Below are positions 32,367 through 39,757 of a DNA stretch of 39,757 nucleotides, one piece after another (the stretch's first letter is position 1; each line of letters begins with the position of its first letter). Where the stretch lies: NCBI RefSeq assembly GCF_001667735.1, contig NZ_LZJN01000095.1, positions 1-39,757 on the forward strand, written 5' to 3'. The notes beneath the pieces were generated by a model, which searched no databases, had not been told where the DNA came from, and was given only the letters and a program-made list of their open reading frames with translations. Source of the DNA: Mycobacterium sp. E183. GTDB taxonomy: Bacteria; Actinomycetota; Actinomycetes; Mycobacteriales; Mycobacteriaceae. The translations under genes and the position numbers were made by a program.

Positions 32367-33277
32367 GATGCGGACACCCTGTCCGCCGTGTCGTAGTGGC
32401 GCAGGAAGAGTTCCTCGAGCGTCGGCGGCTGGCTGACGAGGGTGCGCACGCCCGCGTCGCCAAGTGCCCGGATCAGTTCTCCGAGGCTTTCGCCGTCGAC
32501 CTGGGCACGCACGGTGTTGCCTTCGACGCTGACGTCCTCGACGCCCTTGATGCGCGTGAGGTCGCCGGGGTCGCCGGTCATTTCGGCCCTGATCGAGGTG
32601 CGGCTGAGATGCCGCATCGAGTCCAGCGAGCCGCTCTCGACGGTCTTGCCGGCCCGGATGATGGTCACCCGTTCGCACAGCGCTTCGGTCTCGGCCAGGA
32701 TGTGACTGGACAGCAGGATGGTCGCGCCGCGATCGCGAGCCTCGGCGACGCATTGCTGAAAGACGTTCTCCATCAACGGGTCCAGGCCGCTGCTCGGCTC
32801 GTCCAGGAGCAGCAGGCGGGCGCGCGACGAGAACGCGGAGATCAGCGAGACTTTCTGCCGGTTGCCCTTCGAGTAAGTCCGCGCCTTCTTGTGTGGGTCG
32901 AGGTCGAAGCGCTCGACCAACTCGGCGCGCCGCCTTTCATCGATGCCACCGCGCATGCGGGCCAGCATGTCGATGGTCTCGCCCCCGGTCAATGTCGGCC
33001 ACAGCGTGACATCGCCTGGCACATAGGCGATCTGACGGTGCAGCGCGACCGCGTCGGCCCACGGGTCGCCGCCCAGCATCCGAACGCTACCGCCGTCTGC
33101 CTTGACCAGGCCCAGCAAGATGCGGATGGTCGTCGACTTCCCGGCGCCGTTCGGGCCGAGGAAGCCGTGGACTTCACCTTCGCGCACCGTCAGGTCGAGG
33201 CCGTCCAGCGCACGCACAGCTCCGAAGTTCTTGGTCAACCCGCGTATTTCGATGGGTGCGACACTGTCAGCTGGCAT
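32363..33277 (-). CDS. ABC transporter ATP-binding protein (Rv1218c-like)
   Basis: A 304-residue ATPase of the DrrA/ABC-2 exporter class. Walker [11 protein letters not shown] is near residue 42. The signature loop is [16 protein letters not shown] near 133 (Gly-Asn-Arg-Gln in place of LSGGQ, usual for this class), with Walker [15 protein letters not shown] near 155. The H-loop follows, and the C-terminal extension of about 80 residues is typical of DrrA-like subunits. Its ATG lies inside the end of the TetR gene (11-bp overlap). Its stop overlaps the permease start, so TetR, ATPase and permease are translated from one tightly coupled message. Confidence 0.93.
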   Translation of the reverse strand: MPADSVAPIEIRGLTKNFGAVRALDGLDLTVREGEVHGFLGPNGAGKSTTIRILLGLVKADGGSVRMLGGDPWADAVALHRQIAYVPGDVTLWPTLTGGETIDMLARMRGGIDERRRAELVERFDLDPHKKARTYSKGNRQKVSLISAFSSRARLLLLDEPSSGLDPLMENVFQQCVAEARDRGATILLSSHILAETEALCERVTIIRAGKTVESGSLDSMRHLSRTSIRAEMTGDPGDLTRIKGVEDVSVEGNTVRAQVDGESLGELIRALGDAGVRTLVSQPPTLEELFLRHYDTADRVSAS

Positions 33278-33905
33278 GTGATCCTCCTTGATCTTCGGCG
33301 GCCAGGAATGCGTCGTACATGGTGCGGTCCACCATCAGGCCCTCGCTGTAGATCTCGAGGGCCGGCAGGATCATGTCCCTGGCGTAATCGCGCAGGACCG
33401 CACGCAAATCCGTTGGCGTGTCGTGCATTTGCAGATAGAGCAGGAGGCCGCCGCCTCCCGTGATGCCGAGATACTTGGCCCTGGCCTTCGGGTCACGGCT
33501 GGGCTTTATCGTCCCGGCCCGCACACCCTCTTCTATGTACTCTTTGGCGTTGTCGATCATCCTCTGCCACAACATCTTCGCCAGGTCGCCGCCCGTCTGC
33601 ATGCTGCGCAGGAGGTAGGCTGTCAGCGGCGCGAATTCCTCGATCTCGGCGAGCTGCGCGAACCAGGTGGCGGGGTCGTTGGACCGCATCGCCTCCGATT
33701 TGGAACTGCGGATCTCTTCGGCGACGTAGTCGTCGCAGGCCTTTCGCAGGCCTTCCTTGGAACCGAAGTGGTGAATGACGAGCGCGGCGCTCACCCCCGC
33801 GGCTTCGGCGATGGCCCTCAGTCCCACGCCGAAGCCGTGCTGTCCGAACTGCTCGATGGCCGCGTCGCGGATTCGAGCGGTTGCGGTCAGGTCGGCTGAA
33901 CGCAT
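33267..33905 (-). CDS. TetR-family regulator of the ABC exporter (Rv1219c-like)
   Basis: A 212-residue TetR regulator. The N-terminal HTH is [20 protein letters not shown] near residues 30-50, followed by an all-helical ligand-binding domain. From recall, Rv1219c of M. tuberculosis represses the adjacent exporter genes and binds a palindromic site in their promoter. Start ATG 33905 has the -10 candidate TAACGT (33913-33918) seven bases upstream. A perfect 10-bp palindrome lies immediately beyond it, a good position for repression of the whole operon by its first gene product. The stop lies within the ATPase gene. The inducer is unknown; a lipophilic or drug-like molecule is expected for the family. 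Confidence 0.92.
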   Translation of the reverse strand: MRSADLTATARIRDAAIEQFGQHGFGVGLRAIAEAAGVSAALVIHHFGSKEGLRKACDDYVAEEIRSSKSEAMRSNDPATWFAQLAEIEEFAPLTAYLLRSMQTGGDLAKMLWQRMIDNAKEYIEEGVRAGTIKPSRDPKARAKYLGITGGGGLLLYLQMHDTPTDLRAVLRDYARDMILPALEIYSEGLMVDRTMYDAFLAAEDQGGSHAS

Positions 33906-33931
33906 GTTCAGTACGTTAAACGGCCGTTCAG
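33906..33931. promoter_or_regulatory. Candidate TetR operator and -10 upstream of Rv1219c-like gene
   Basis: Contains the perfect palindrome AACGGCCGTT (33919-33928) adjacent to the minus-strand -10 candidate TAACGT (33913-33918). GTTCAGT is directly repeated at its two sides (33906-33912 and 33926-33932). This is the sort of site a TetR dimer would use to block the promoter of its own operon. Confidence 0.55.
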
Positions 33932-33970
33932 TCGCGAGTCAAGGTGGTATCGCGTCAAGAATTCGTAAAC

Positions 33971-34132
33971 ATCGAACCAGTGGCGATCGCAAGCGCGGCG
34001 CGGCCGGGCGCGGCGGGTCGCCACCATCGAACTAGTGGCGATCGCAAGCGCGGCGCGGCCGGGCGCGGCGGGTCGCCACCATCGGACCAGTGGCGATCGC
34101 AAGCGCGGCGCGGCCGGGCGCGGCGGGTCGCC
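33971..34132. repeat. Tandem array of 55-bp GC-rich units, three copies
   Basis: Three head-to-tail copies start at 33971, 34026 and 34081. They are almost identical (one or two base changes), and the third breaks off at 34132. Each unit carries GTGGCGA near its start and TCGCCAC at its end, so a hairpin can form within a unit (33980/34024) or, with a 10-nt loop, between neighbours (34018-34041). The array is between the TetR gene and the O-methyltransferase, upstream of the exporter operon. 55 is not a multiple of three, so open frames through it are artefacts. The copy number is likely to vary between strains. Confidence 0.9.
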
Positions 34133-34139
34133 GCGCGGG

Positions 34140-34808
34140 TCAGTCGCGAACCGCGGCCAAGATGCCGTCGCCCAGCGGCACCAGGGCGGGCGTGAGCCGC
34201 TCGTCCTCGGCGATAAGCCGTGCCGCTTCCCGCACCGCGGCCACCTCGGCGTCGCGGGCGGCGGGGTCGCCGGCGCGCCCGCCGAGAGCGGCCCGGTGCA
34301 CCACGATGACGCCGCCGGACCGCAGCAGCCGTACGCCCTCCATGACGTAGTCGGGCTGGTCGACCGGGTCGGCGTCGACGAACACCAGGTCGTAGGACTC
34401 GTCGGCCAGGCGGGTGAGGACCTCCTGGGCCCGGCCGCTGATCAACCGGGTGCGCGAGGGGCCGATCCCGGCCTCGGAGAAGGCCTGCTTGGCGAGCCGC
34501 AGGTACTCGGGTTCGATGTCGATCGTCGTCAGGACGCCGTCGTCGCTCATGCCGGATAGCAACCAAAGTCCGCTGACCCCGGCGCCGGTGCCCACCTCCG
34601 CCACGGCCTTGCCGCCGCTGAGCTTGACCAGCAGGCTCAGCAGCGCGCCGACCGCGGGCGTGACCGCGCCCGCACCGATGTCCACGGCGCGCTCGCGGGC
34701 GGCCGCCAGCAGCGCGTCCTCGGAGATCGACCCCTCGGCGTGCGCGAAGAGGGATTCGGCTCGACTGGGCGCCGGCTGGCCGGGGGTGTCTGCGTCGGTG
34801 CCGTCCAT
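34140..34808 (-). CDS. SAM-dependent O-methyltransferase (Rv1220c-like)
   Basis: A 222-residue class I methyltransferase of the catechol/caffeoyl-CoA O-methyltransferase type. The AdoMet-binding motif is [18 protein letters not shown] near residue 70, followed by [18 protein letters not shown] near 95 and the metal-site motif [17 protein letters not shown] near 140. The motifs are intact. Start ATG 34808 ([15 protein letters not shown]) is preferred over the in-frame ATG 34826, because TACGCT stands six bases upstream at leaderless spacing. It is divergent from sigE. The acceptor is unknown. Its stop is a few bases from the last tandem repeat copy. Confidence 0.9.
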   Translation of the reverse strand: MDGTDADTPGQPAPSRAESLFAHAEGSISEDALLAAARERAVDIGAGAVTPAVGALLSLLVKLSGGKAVAEVGTGAGVSGLWLLSGMSDDGVLTTIDIEPEYLRLAKQAFSEAGIGPSRTRLISGRAQEVLTRLADESYDLVFVDADPVDQPDYVMEGVRLLRSGGVIVVHRAALGGRAGDPAARDAEVAAVREAARLIAEDERLTPALVPLGDGILAAVRD

Positions 34809-34814
34809 GCCCGC

Positions 34815-34820
34815 AGCGTA
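34815..34820 (-). promoter_or_regulatory. -10 hexamer of the O-methyltransferase gene
   Basis: TACGCT on the minus strand, 6 nt before ATG 34808; leaderless spacing. It supports this start over ATG 34826. Confidence 0.45.
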
Positions 34821-34956
34821 TTCCACTCCGGTGCGCGCCCCGGCATGGCACGCCTAAGCCGCGCCGCCACGACACGCCCGGGAAAGCCGGTGCGTTTAAC
34901 CTCACCCCGCTACGGATATGTCCAGCACAGCGCTGGTAACGAAAAGGTTTCTCAGG

Positions 34957-34966
34957 CTGAGCTCAG
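34957..34966. promoter_or_regulatory. Palindrome upstream of sigE (candidate regulator site)
   Basis: CTGAGCTCAG is a perfect 10-bp palindrome, overlapped on its left by CTCAGGCTGAG (34951-34961; 5-bp arms, 1-nt spacer). It lies 45 bp upstream of sigE. In M. tuberculosis the MprAB system activates sigE through sites here, and the CTCAG elements are candidates for that role. I could not check the published consensus. Confidence 0.35.
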
Positions 34967-35010
34967 ACTGTTCATATATCGCACATACGCCCATACGCGA
35001 CGGTGTCCCT

Positions 35011-35778
35011 ATGGATCGCGGAGCGGGTGGGACCGGGAATACGGATTGGCGGCCACGTGTTGCCGTCGATGACGACTTGTCGCTTTGTGACAGGACGGAT
35101 TTGGAGGATTCGATCATCACCACGCTTTTGGGCCCGACCAGCATGTCGCACCCGCAGGACTGCCCCGCCGACGAGTGGGTGGAGCCTTCCGACGGCCTGC
35201 AGGGCACCGCGGTTTTCGACGCGACCGGGGACAAGTCCACGATGCCCTCGTGGGACGAGTTGGTCCGTCAGCACGCCGACCGGGTGTACCGGCTGGCTTA
35301 CCGCCTCTCGGGCAATCAGCATGACGCGGAAGACCTGACGCAGGAGACCTTCATCCGGGTTTTCCGATCGGTGCAGAACTACCAGCCGGGAACGTTCGAA
35401 GGCTGGCTGCACCGCATCACCACCAACCTTTTCCTCGACATGGTGCGCCGGCGCGCCCGCATCCGGATGGAGGCGCTGCCCGAGGATTACGAGCGCGTGC
35501 CCGCCGACGAGCCCAATCCCGAGCAGATCTATCACGATTCGCGGCTCGGTCCGGACCTGCAGGCCGCCCTGGATTCCCTGCCGCCGGAATTCCGCGCCGC
35601 CGTCGTCCTGTGTGACATCGAGGGCCTGTCCTACGAGGAGATCGGCGCGACGCTGGGCGTAAAGCTCGGCACCGTGCGCAGCCGCATCCACCGCGGACGT
35701 CAGGCGTTGCGCGACTACCTGGCCGCTCATCCGCAACCGGGCGCCGGCCGGGACGCGGTGCACGCCGAGTCGGCGTAG
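35011..35778 (+). CDS. sigE: ECF RNA polymerase sigma factor SigE
   Basis: The extracytoplasmic-function sigma factor of the mycobacterial envelope-stress response (Rv1221-like, 255 residues). Region 2 runs from about residue 92 ([20 protein letters not shown], then ETFIRVFRS). Region 4 lies near 195-235 ([20 protein letters not shown], then [11 protein letters not shown]). The N-terminal extension [13 protein letters not shown]...PTSMSHPQ matches the Rv1221 N-terminus from recall. I therefore chose ATG 35011 rather than an in-frame ATG at 34918, whose 31 extra residues look unrelated and cross the promoter region. It directs htrA, sigB and stress genes in M. tuberculosis, held inactive by the next gene, RseA. 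It is divergent from the O-methyltransferase. Confidence 0.95.
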   Translation: MDRGAGGTGNTDWRPRVAVDDDLSLCDRTDLEDSIITTLLGPTSMSHPQDCPADEWVEPSDGLQGTAVFDATGDKSTMPSWDELVRQHADRVYRLAYRLSGNQHDAEDLTQETFIRVFRSVQNYQPGTFEGWLHRITTNLFLDMVRRRARIRMEALPEDYERVPADEPNPEQIYHDSRLGPDLQAALDSLPPEFRAAVVLCDIEGLSYEEIGATLGVKLGTVRSRIHRGRQALRDYLAAHPQPGAGRDAVHAESA

Positions 35779-35884
35779 GGTTCGTCGCCTGGCCATGAGC
35801 CAGCGGTTTCGCGGTCTCGAGACGCGATATTGCGAGCTGCCTCGCGCTACATTCGAGGGGTAGGCGCAACGAAAGGACCCGGTG

Positions 35885-36280
35885 ATGCCCGATCGAGGAC
35901 ATCTGTTCCGTCGTGCGTTCTCCTGGCTTCCCGCCCAGTTCGCCTCCCAGAGCGATGCCCCCGTCGGCGCGCCGCGCCAGTTCGGCTCTACCGAGCACCT
36001 TTCCGTCGAAGCCATCGCGGCCTTCGTCGACGGTGAGCTGCGGATGAACGCGCACCTGCGGGCGGCGCATCACCTGTCGCTGTGCCCGCAGTGTGCGGCC
36101 GAGGTCGACGGTCAGAGCCGGGCCCGTGCGGCGCTGCGGGATTCGCATCCGATCCGCATCCCGAGCGCGCTGCTCGGAATGCTCGCCGAGATTCCCTACG
36201 ATTCGCCCGACGACGCGACCGGCCGGCCGGCCGACCGTTTTGCTGAGCGCGACGCCCGTGAGCAGCGCAAGCGCCCGTAG
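35885..36280 (+). CDS. rseA: Anti-sigma-E factor RseA (ZAS domain)
   Basis: A 131-residue anti-sigma factor. It has the zinc anti-sigma motif HxxxCxxC as HLSLCPQC near residue 62, with the helix VEAIAAFVDGELRMNAHLRA before it. As in Rv1222 there is no clear membrane helix, so it is a soluble inhibitor of SigE, released by redox change or by phosphorylation and ClpC1P2 degradation. The ATG 35885 is preferred over the adjacent GTG 35882 because AAAGGA at 35872-35877 gives normal spacing. It follows sigE by 106 bp and is 186 bp before htrA. The tail is Arg/Lys-rich (REQRKRP). Confidence 0.92.
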   Translation: MPDRGHLFRRAFSWLPAQFASQSDAPVGAPRQFGSTEHLSVEAIAAFVDGELRMNAHLRAAHHLSLCPQCAAEVDGQSRARAALRDSHPIRIPSALLGMLAEIPYDSPDDATGRPADRFAERDAREQRKRP

Positions 36281-36313
36281 CTGCGCGCCTTCCGAATGAG
36301 CCCCCGTCGTTGA

Positions 36314-37969
<1,656 letters not shown>

Positions 37970-38362
37970 ATGTTCGGCAGCCTGAGCTGGGAGCACATCC
38001 TGGTCCTCGTCGTGGTCGGGCTGGTGGTGCTCGGCCCGGAGCGGCTTCCCGGTGCGATCCGCTGGACGTCGACCGCGCTGCGGCAGGCCCGCGACTACCT
38101 GAGTGGGGTGACCACCCAGCTGCGCGAAGACCTGGGGCCCGAGTTCGACGACCTGCGCGTCCCGCTGAGCGAATTGCAGAAGCTGCGGGGGATGACGCCC
38201 CGCGCCGCGCTGACCAAGCACCTGCTGGACGGCGACGATTCGTTCCTCACCGGCAACTTCGACCGACCGGCCACCGGGGCGGTCACGCCGGCAGCCCCGC
38301 CCCAGCCGACAGCCGAGCAACACCTTTCCGGGCCGACCCCGTTCGACGCCGACGCGACCTGA
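37970..38362 (+). CDS. tatB: Sec-independent translocase protein TatB
   Basis: A 130-residue TatB with one N-terminal membrane helix, [20 protein letters not shown], directly followed by the conserved [12 protein letters not shown]. An amphipathic helix ([20 protein letters not shown]) comes next and the tail is variable and polar. It cooperates with TatA and TatC to export folded twin-arginine proteins. It is encoded right after htrA without any gap (stop TAG then ATG), as in M. tuberculosis Rv1223-Rv1224, which links it to envelope stress. It is convergent with mrp. Confidence 0.95.
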   Translation: MFGSLSWEHILVLVVVGLVVLGPERLPGAIRWTSTALRQARDYLSGVTTQLREDLGPEFDDLRVPLSELQKLRGMTPRAALTKHLLDGDDSFLTGNFDRPATGAVTPAAPPQPTAEQHLSGPTPFDADAT

Positions 38363-38366
38363 GCGT

Positions 38367-38407
38367 CAGCGCCGAGACTGTAATCCGGCAGAAGGTGCTC
38401 GGCGTTG
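38367..38407. terminator. Hairpin between convergent tatB and mrp
   Basis: CAGCGCCGAG (38367-38376) pairs with CTCGGCGTTG (38398-38407) at 9 of 10 bases with a 21-nt loop. It starts 5 bp after the tatB stop and ends 31 bp before the mrp stop. Plausible bidirectional terminator without a U-tract. Confidence 0.5.
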
Positions 38408-38438
38408 CCGTCGCCCTGGGTTCAATGTCGACGACGGG

Positions 38439-39584
38439 TTAGCGTCGCGTCGGGTCCAGTCCCAGCGACACGCCCGCCAATCCGCGCCGGCGTGCCGACA
38501 GCTTGTCGGCCACGCTGCGCAGTTCCTTGCCGGCGGGGGAGTCGGGGGCGCTCAGCACGATCGGGGTGCCGGAATCGCCGGCGGCGACCAGGGCGGGGTC
38601 CAACGGGATCTGGCCGAGCAGCGGCACGTCGGCGCCGACGGCGCGGGACAACCGCTCGGCCACCTGCCGGCCGCCGCCCTCGCCGAACACCTGCAACGTC
38701 GAACCGTCGGGCAGCGTGAGACCGGACATGTTCTCCACCACGCCGGCGAGGCGTTGCCGGGTTTGCATCGCGATGCTGCCCGCCCGCTCGGCGACCTCGG
38801 CCGCGGCCAGCTGCGGCGTTGTCACCACCATCAGCTCGGCGCTCGGGATCAGCTGGGCCACCGAGATGGCGATGTCGCCGGTGCCCGGCGGCAGGTCCAG
38901 TAAGAGCACGTCCAGGTCGCCCCAATAGACGTCGGCCAGGAACTGCTGCAGCGCACGGTGCAGCATCGGCCCGCGCCACACCACCGGTGTGTTGCCCTCG
39001 GTGAACTGGGCGATCGAGATGACCTTCACCTCGTGGGCGATGGGCGGCAGGATCATCGACTCGACCTGGGTGGGCCGGTCGGTGGTACCCATCATCCGCG
39101 GGATGGAGTGGCCGTGGATATCGGCGTCCAGCACGCCGACGGACAGTCCGCGCGCGGCCATCGCGGCGGCCAGGTTGACGGTGACGGTGGACTTGCCCAC
39201 CCCGCCCTTCCCCGACGCGACCGCGTAGACCCGGGTCAGCGAGTTCGGCTGGGCGAACGGGATGACGGGCTCGCGGGCATCGCCCCGTAACTGCTTGCGC
39301 AGTTCGGTGCGCTGCTCGTCGTTCATCACGTCCAGGGTGACCTTCACGGCCCCCGTGCCCGGAACATCGGAGACGGCCTGGGTGACCCGCTCGCTGATTT
39401 CGGTCTTCTTCGGGCAGGCGGCGGTGGTCAGGTAGATCGCGACGTGCACGCCGCCGTCGGGCTCGGTGTCAATGCTCTTGACCATTCCGAGTTCGGTGAT
39501 CGGACGCCGCAACTCGGGGTCGATCACCTTCCCCAGTGCGGTGCGGATTGCTGCGCTCAGGTCGGCAGTGTCATGAGGGGACAT
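38439..39584 (-). CDS. mrp: Mrp/ApbC-family Fe-S cluster carrier ATPase
   Basis: A 381-residue P-loop ATPase (Rv1229c-like), similar to Mrp/ApbC/NBP35 proteins that carry or assemble iron-sulfur clusters. An N-terminal DUF59 (MIP18) domain occupies about 1-85. The deviant Walker A motif ASGKGGVGKSTVTVN follows near 125, then a switch region DADIHGHSIPRMMG near 150 and LLDLPPGTGDIA near 230. The LTTPQLAAAEVAERA-type segment (VTTPQLAAAEVAERAG) lies near 250. No C-terminal CxxC pair is visible, so cluster binding would differ from NBP35. Start ATG 39584 was chosen over GTG 39587. A TACACT -10 candidate lies at 39593-39598. It is convergent with tatB. Confidence 0.92.
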   Translation of the reverse strand: MSPHDTADLSAAIRTALGKVIDPELRRPITELGMVKSIDTEPDGGVHVAIYLTTAACPKKTEISERVTQAVSDVPGTGAVKVTLDVMNDEQRTELRKQLRGDAREPVIPFAQPNSLTRVYAVASGKGGVGKSTVTVNLAAAMAARGLSVGVLDADIHGHSIPRMMGTTDRPTQVESMILPPIAHEVKVISIAQFTEGNTPVVWRGPMLHRALQQFLADVYWGDLDVLLLDLPPGTGDIAISVAQLIPSAELMVVTTPQLAAAEVAERAGSIAMQTRQRLAGVVENMSGLTLPDGSTLQVFGEGGGRQVAERLSRAVGADVPLLGQIPLDPALVAAGDSGTPIVLSAPDSPAGKELRSVADKLSARRRGLAGVSLGLDPTRR

Positions 39585-39620
39585 CACCGCCGAGTGTAGG
39601 CGCGCTACCAGACGGGCCGG

Positions 39621-39757
39621 TCAGCCGCCCGCGACGGGACCCGGCGGCTTCGGCGTCGCCGCGTTCGGCGGGCCGGCCGGTTTGGGTGCAGGCGACGCGG
39701 GGGCCGGAGGCGCGGGGGGTGCGGCCGGCGGGTCGCGCCAGGGGTCGTCGAGTTCGT
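39621..39757 (-). CDS. Pro/Ala-rich C-terminus of an unidentified protein (truncated at window edge)
   Basis: The last 44 codons of a minus-strand gene, running in from beyond the window to TGA 39623-39621. The peptide reads [19 protein letters not shown], then an Ala/Pro/Lys-rich run ending PPGPVAGG. From gene order in M. tuberculosis it should correspond to Rv1230c (a membrane or murein-acting protein next to mrp), but nothing in these residues confirms this. It ends 37 bp before the start of mrp and is in the same orientation, so it may share a transcript. The first bases are a near-exact inverted copy of part of htrA. Confidence 0.7.
   Translation of the reverse strand, partial: ELDDPWRDPPAAPPAPPAPASPAPKPAGPPNAATPKPPGPVAGG

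Noticed and set aside
33775..34559. Plus-strand frames through the tandem repeat encoding MAIASAARPGAAG repeats
   Set aside because: They exist only because the repeat lacks stops; the unit is not a multiple of three and the frames run antisense into real genes.
34918..35010. Upstream ATG for sigE giving 31 more residues
   Set aside because: The extra residues have no similarity to SigE as I recall it and would cover the promoter and palindromes.

Overview
The window is about 70% GC chromosomal DNA from a slow-growing Mycobacterium. The evidence is a PPE protein, the dapD/dapE, LOG, fadD6, folP2, gpgS, tagA, glgM/glgC and sigE-rseA-htrA-tatB/mrp neighbourhoods in the order known from M. tuberculosis (roughly Rv1186c to Rv1230c), and many start codons preceded by TANNNT at leaderless spacing. 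Species cannot be read off with certainty. The absence of the PE13-PPE18-esxKL/IS1081 block, PE14 and sigI, plus a short GC-rich tandem repeat, fits a non-tuberculous mycobacterium such as one of the M. avium complex or a relative.

Layout. 1-1475: the N-terminal 361 residues of a PPE2-like protein (minus strand), preceded by a clear cobalamin riboswitch. 1476-5728: proline utilisation, with a PucR-type regulator divergent from P5C dehydrogenase (rocA/pruA) and proline dehydrogenase (pruB). 5840-11950: an accessory segment with no counterpart at this position in the M. tuberculosis map as I remember it. It holds a metallo-beta-lactamase-fold hydrolase, then a minus-strand operon (hot-dog hydratase subunit, Zn-ribbon/OB DUF35 protein, a 42-codon acyl-CoA dehydrogenase remnant, MaoC hydratase, Ltp2-like thiolase-fold aldolase, TetR regulator). 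A divergent aldehyde dehydrogenase runs into a truncated CoA-transferase gene. The set resembles the cholesterol side-chain igr module (chsH2-chsH1-ltp2), but the chsH2-like gene is split in two and the dehydrogenase is deleted.

11970-19963: alpha/beta hydrolase, fadD36, an MHS-type MFS transporter, the lysine/DAP genes dapD and dapE (divergent across a 20-bp-arm palindrome), and a STAND ATPase/TPR protein that lacks the expected C-terminal HTH. 20024-25741: LOG-family phosphoribohydrolase, fadD6, folP2, gpgS, a small DivIVA-like membrane protein, tagA and a DUF3117 protein. 25765-28293: divergent glgM and glgC (ADP-glucose to maltose-1-phosphate/alpha-glucan). 28338-34808: CocE-type hydrolase, an isoprenylcysteine methyltransferase-like membrane protein, a two-component ABC exporter with its TetR regulator, a tandem repeat of 55-bp units, and an O-methyltransferase. 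35011-38362: the envelope-stress cluster sigE, rseA (ZAS anti-sigma factor), htrA and tatB, convergent with the Mrp/ApbC Fe-S carrier ATPase. The last 137 bases are the C-terminus of a Pro/Ala-rich protein whose DNA shares 36 of 37 bases, inverted, with part of htrA.

The two most notable items are the degenerate igr-like aldolase module next to an aldehyde dehydrogenase, and the B12-riboswitch-controlled PPE gene. Several palindromes and repeats (dapD/dapE, downstream of fadD6, pucR/rocA, Rv1219c operator, the tandem array) are read directly from the bases. Their functions are inference.
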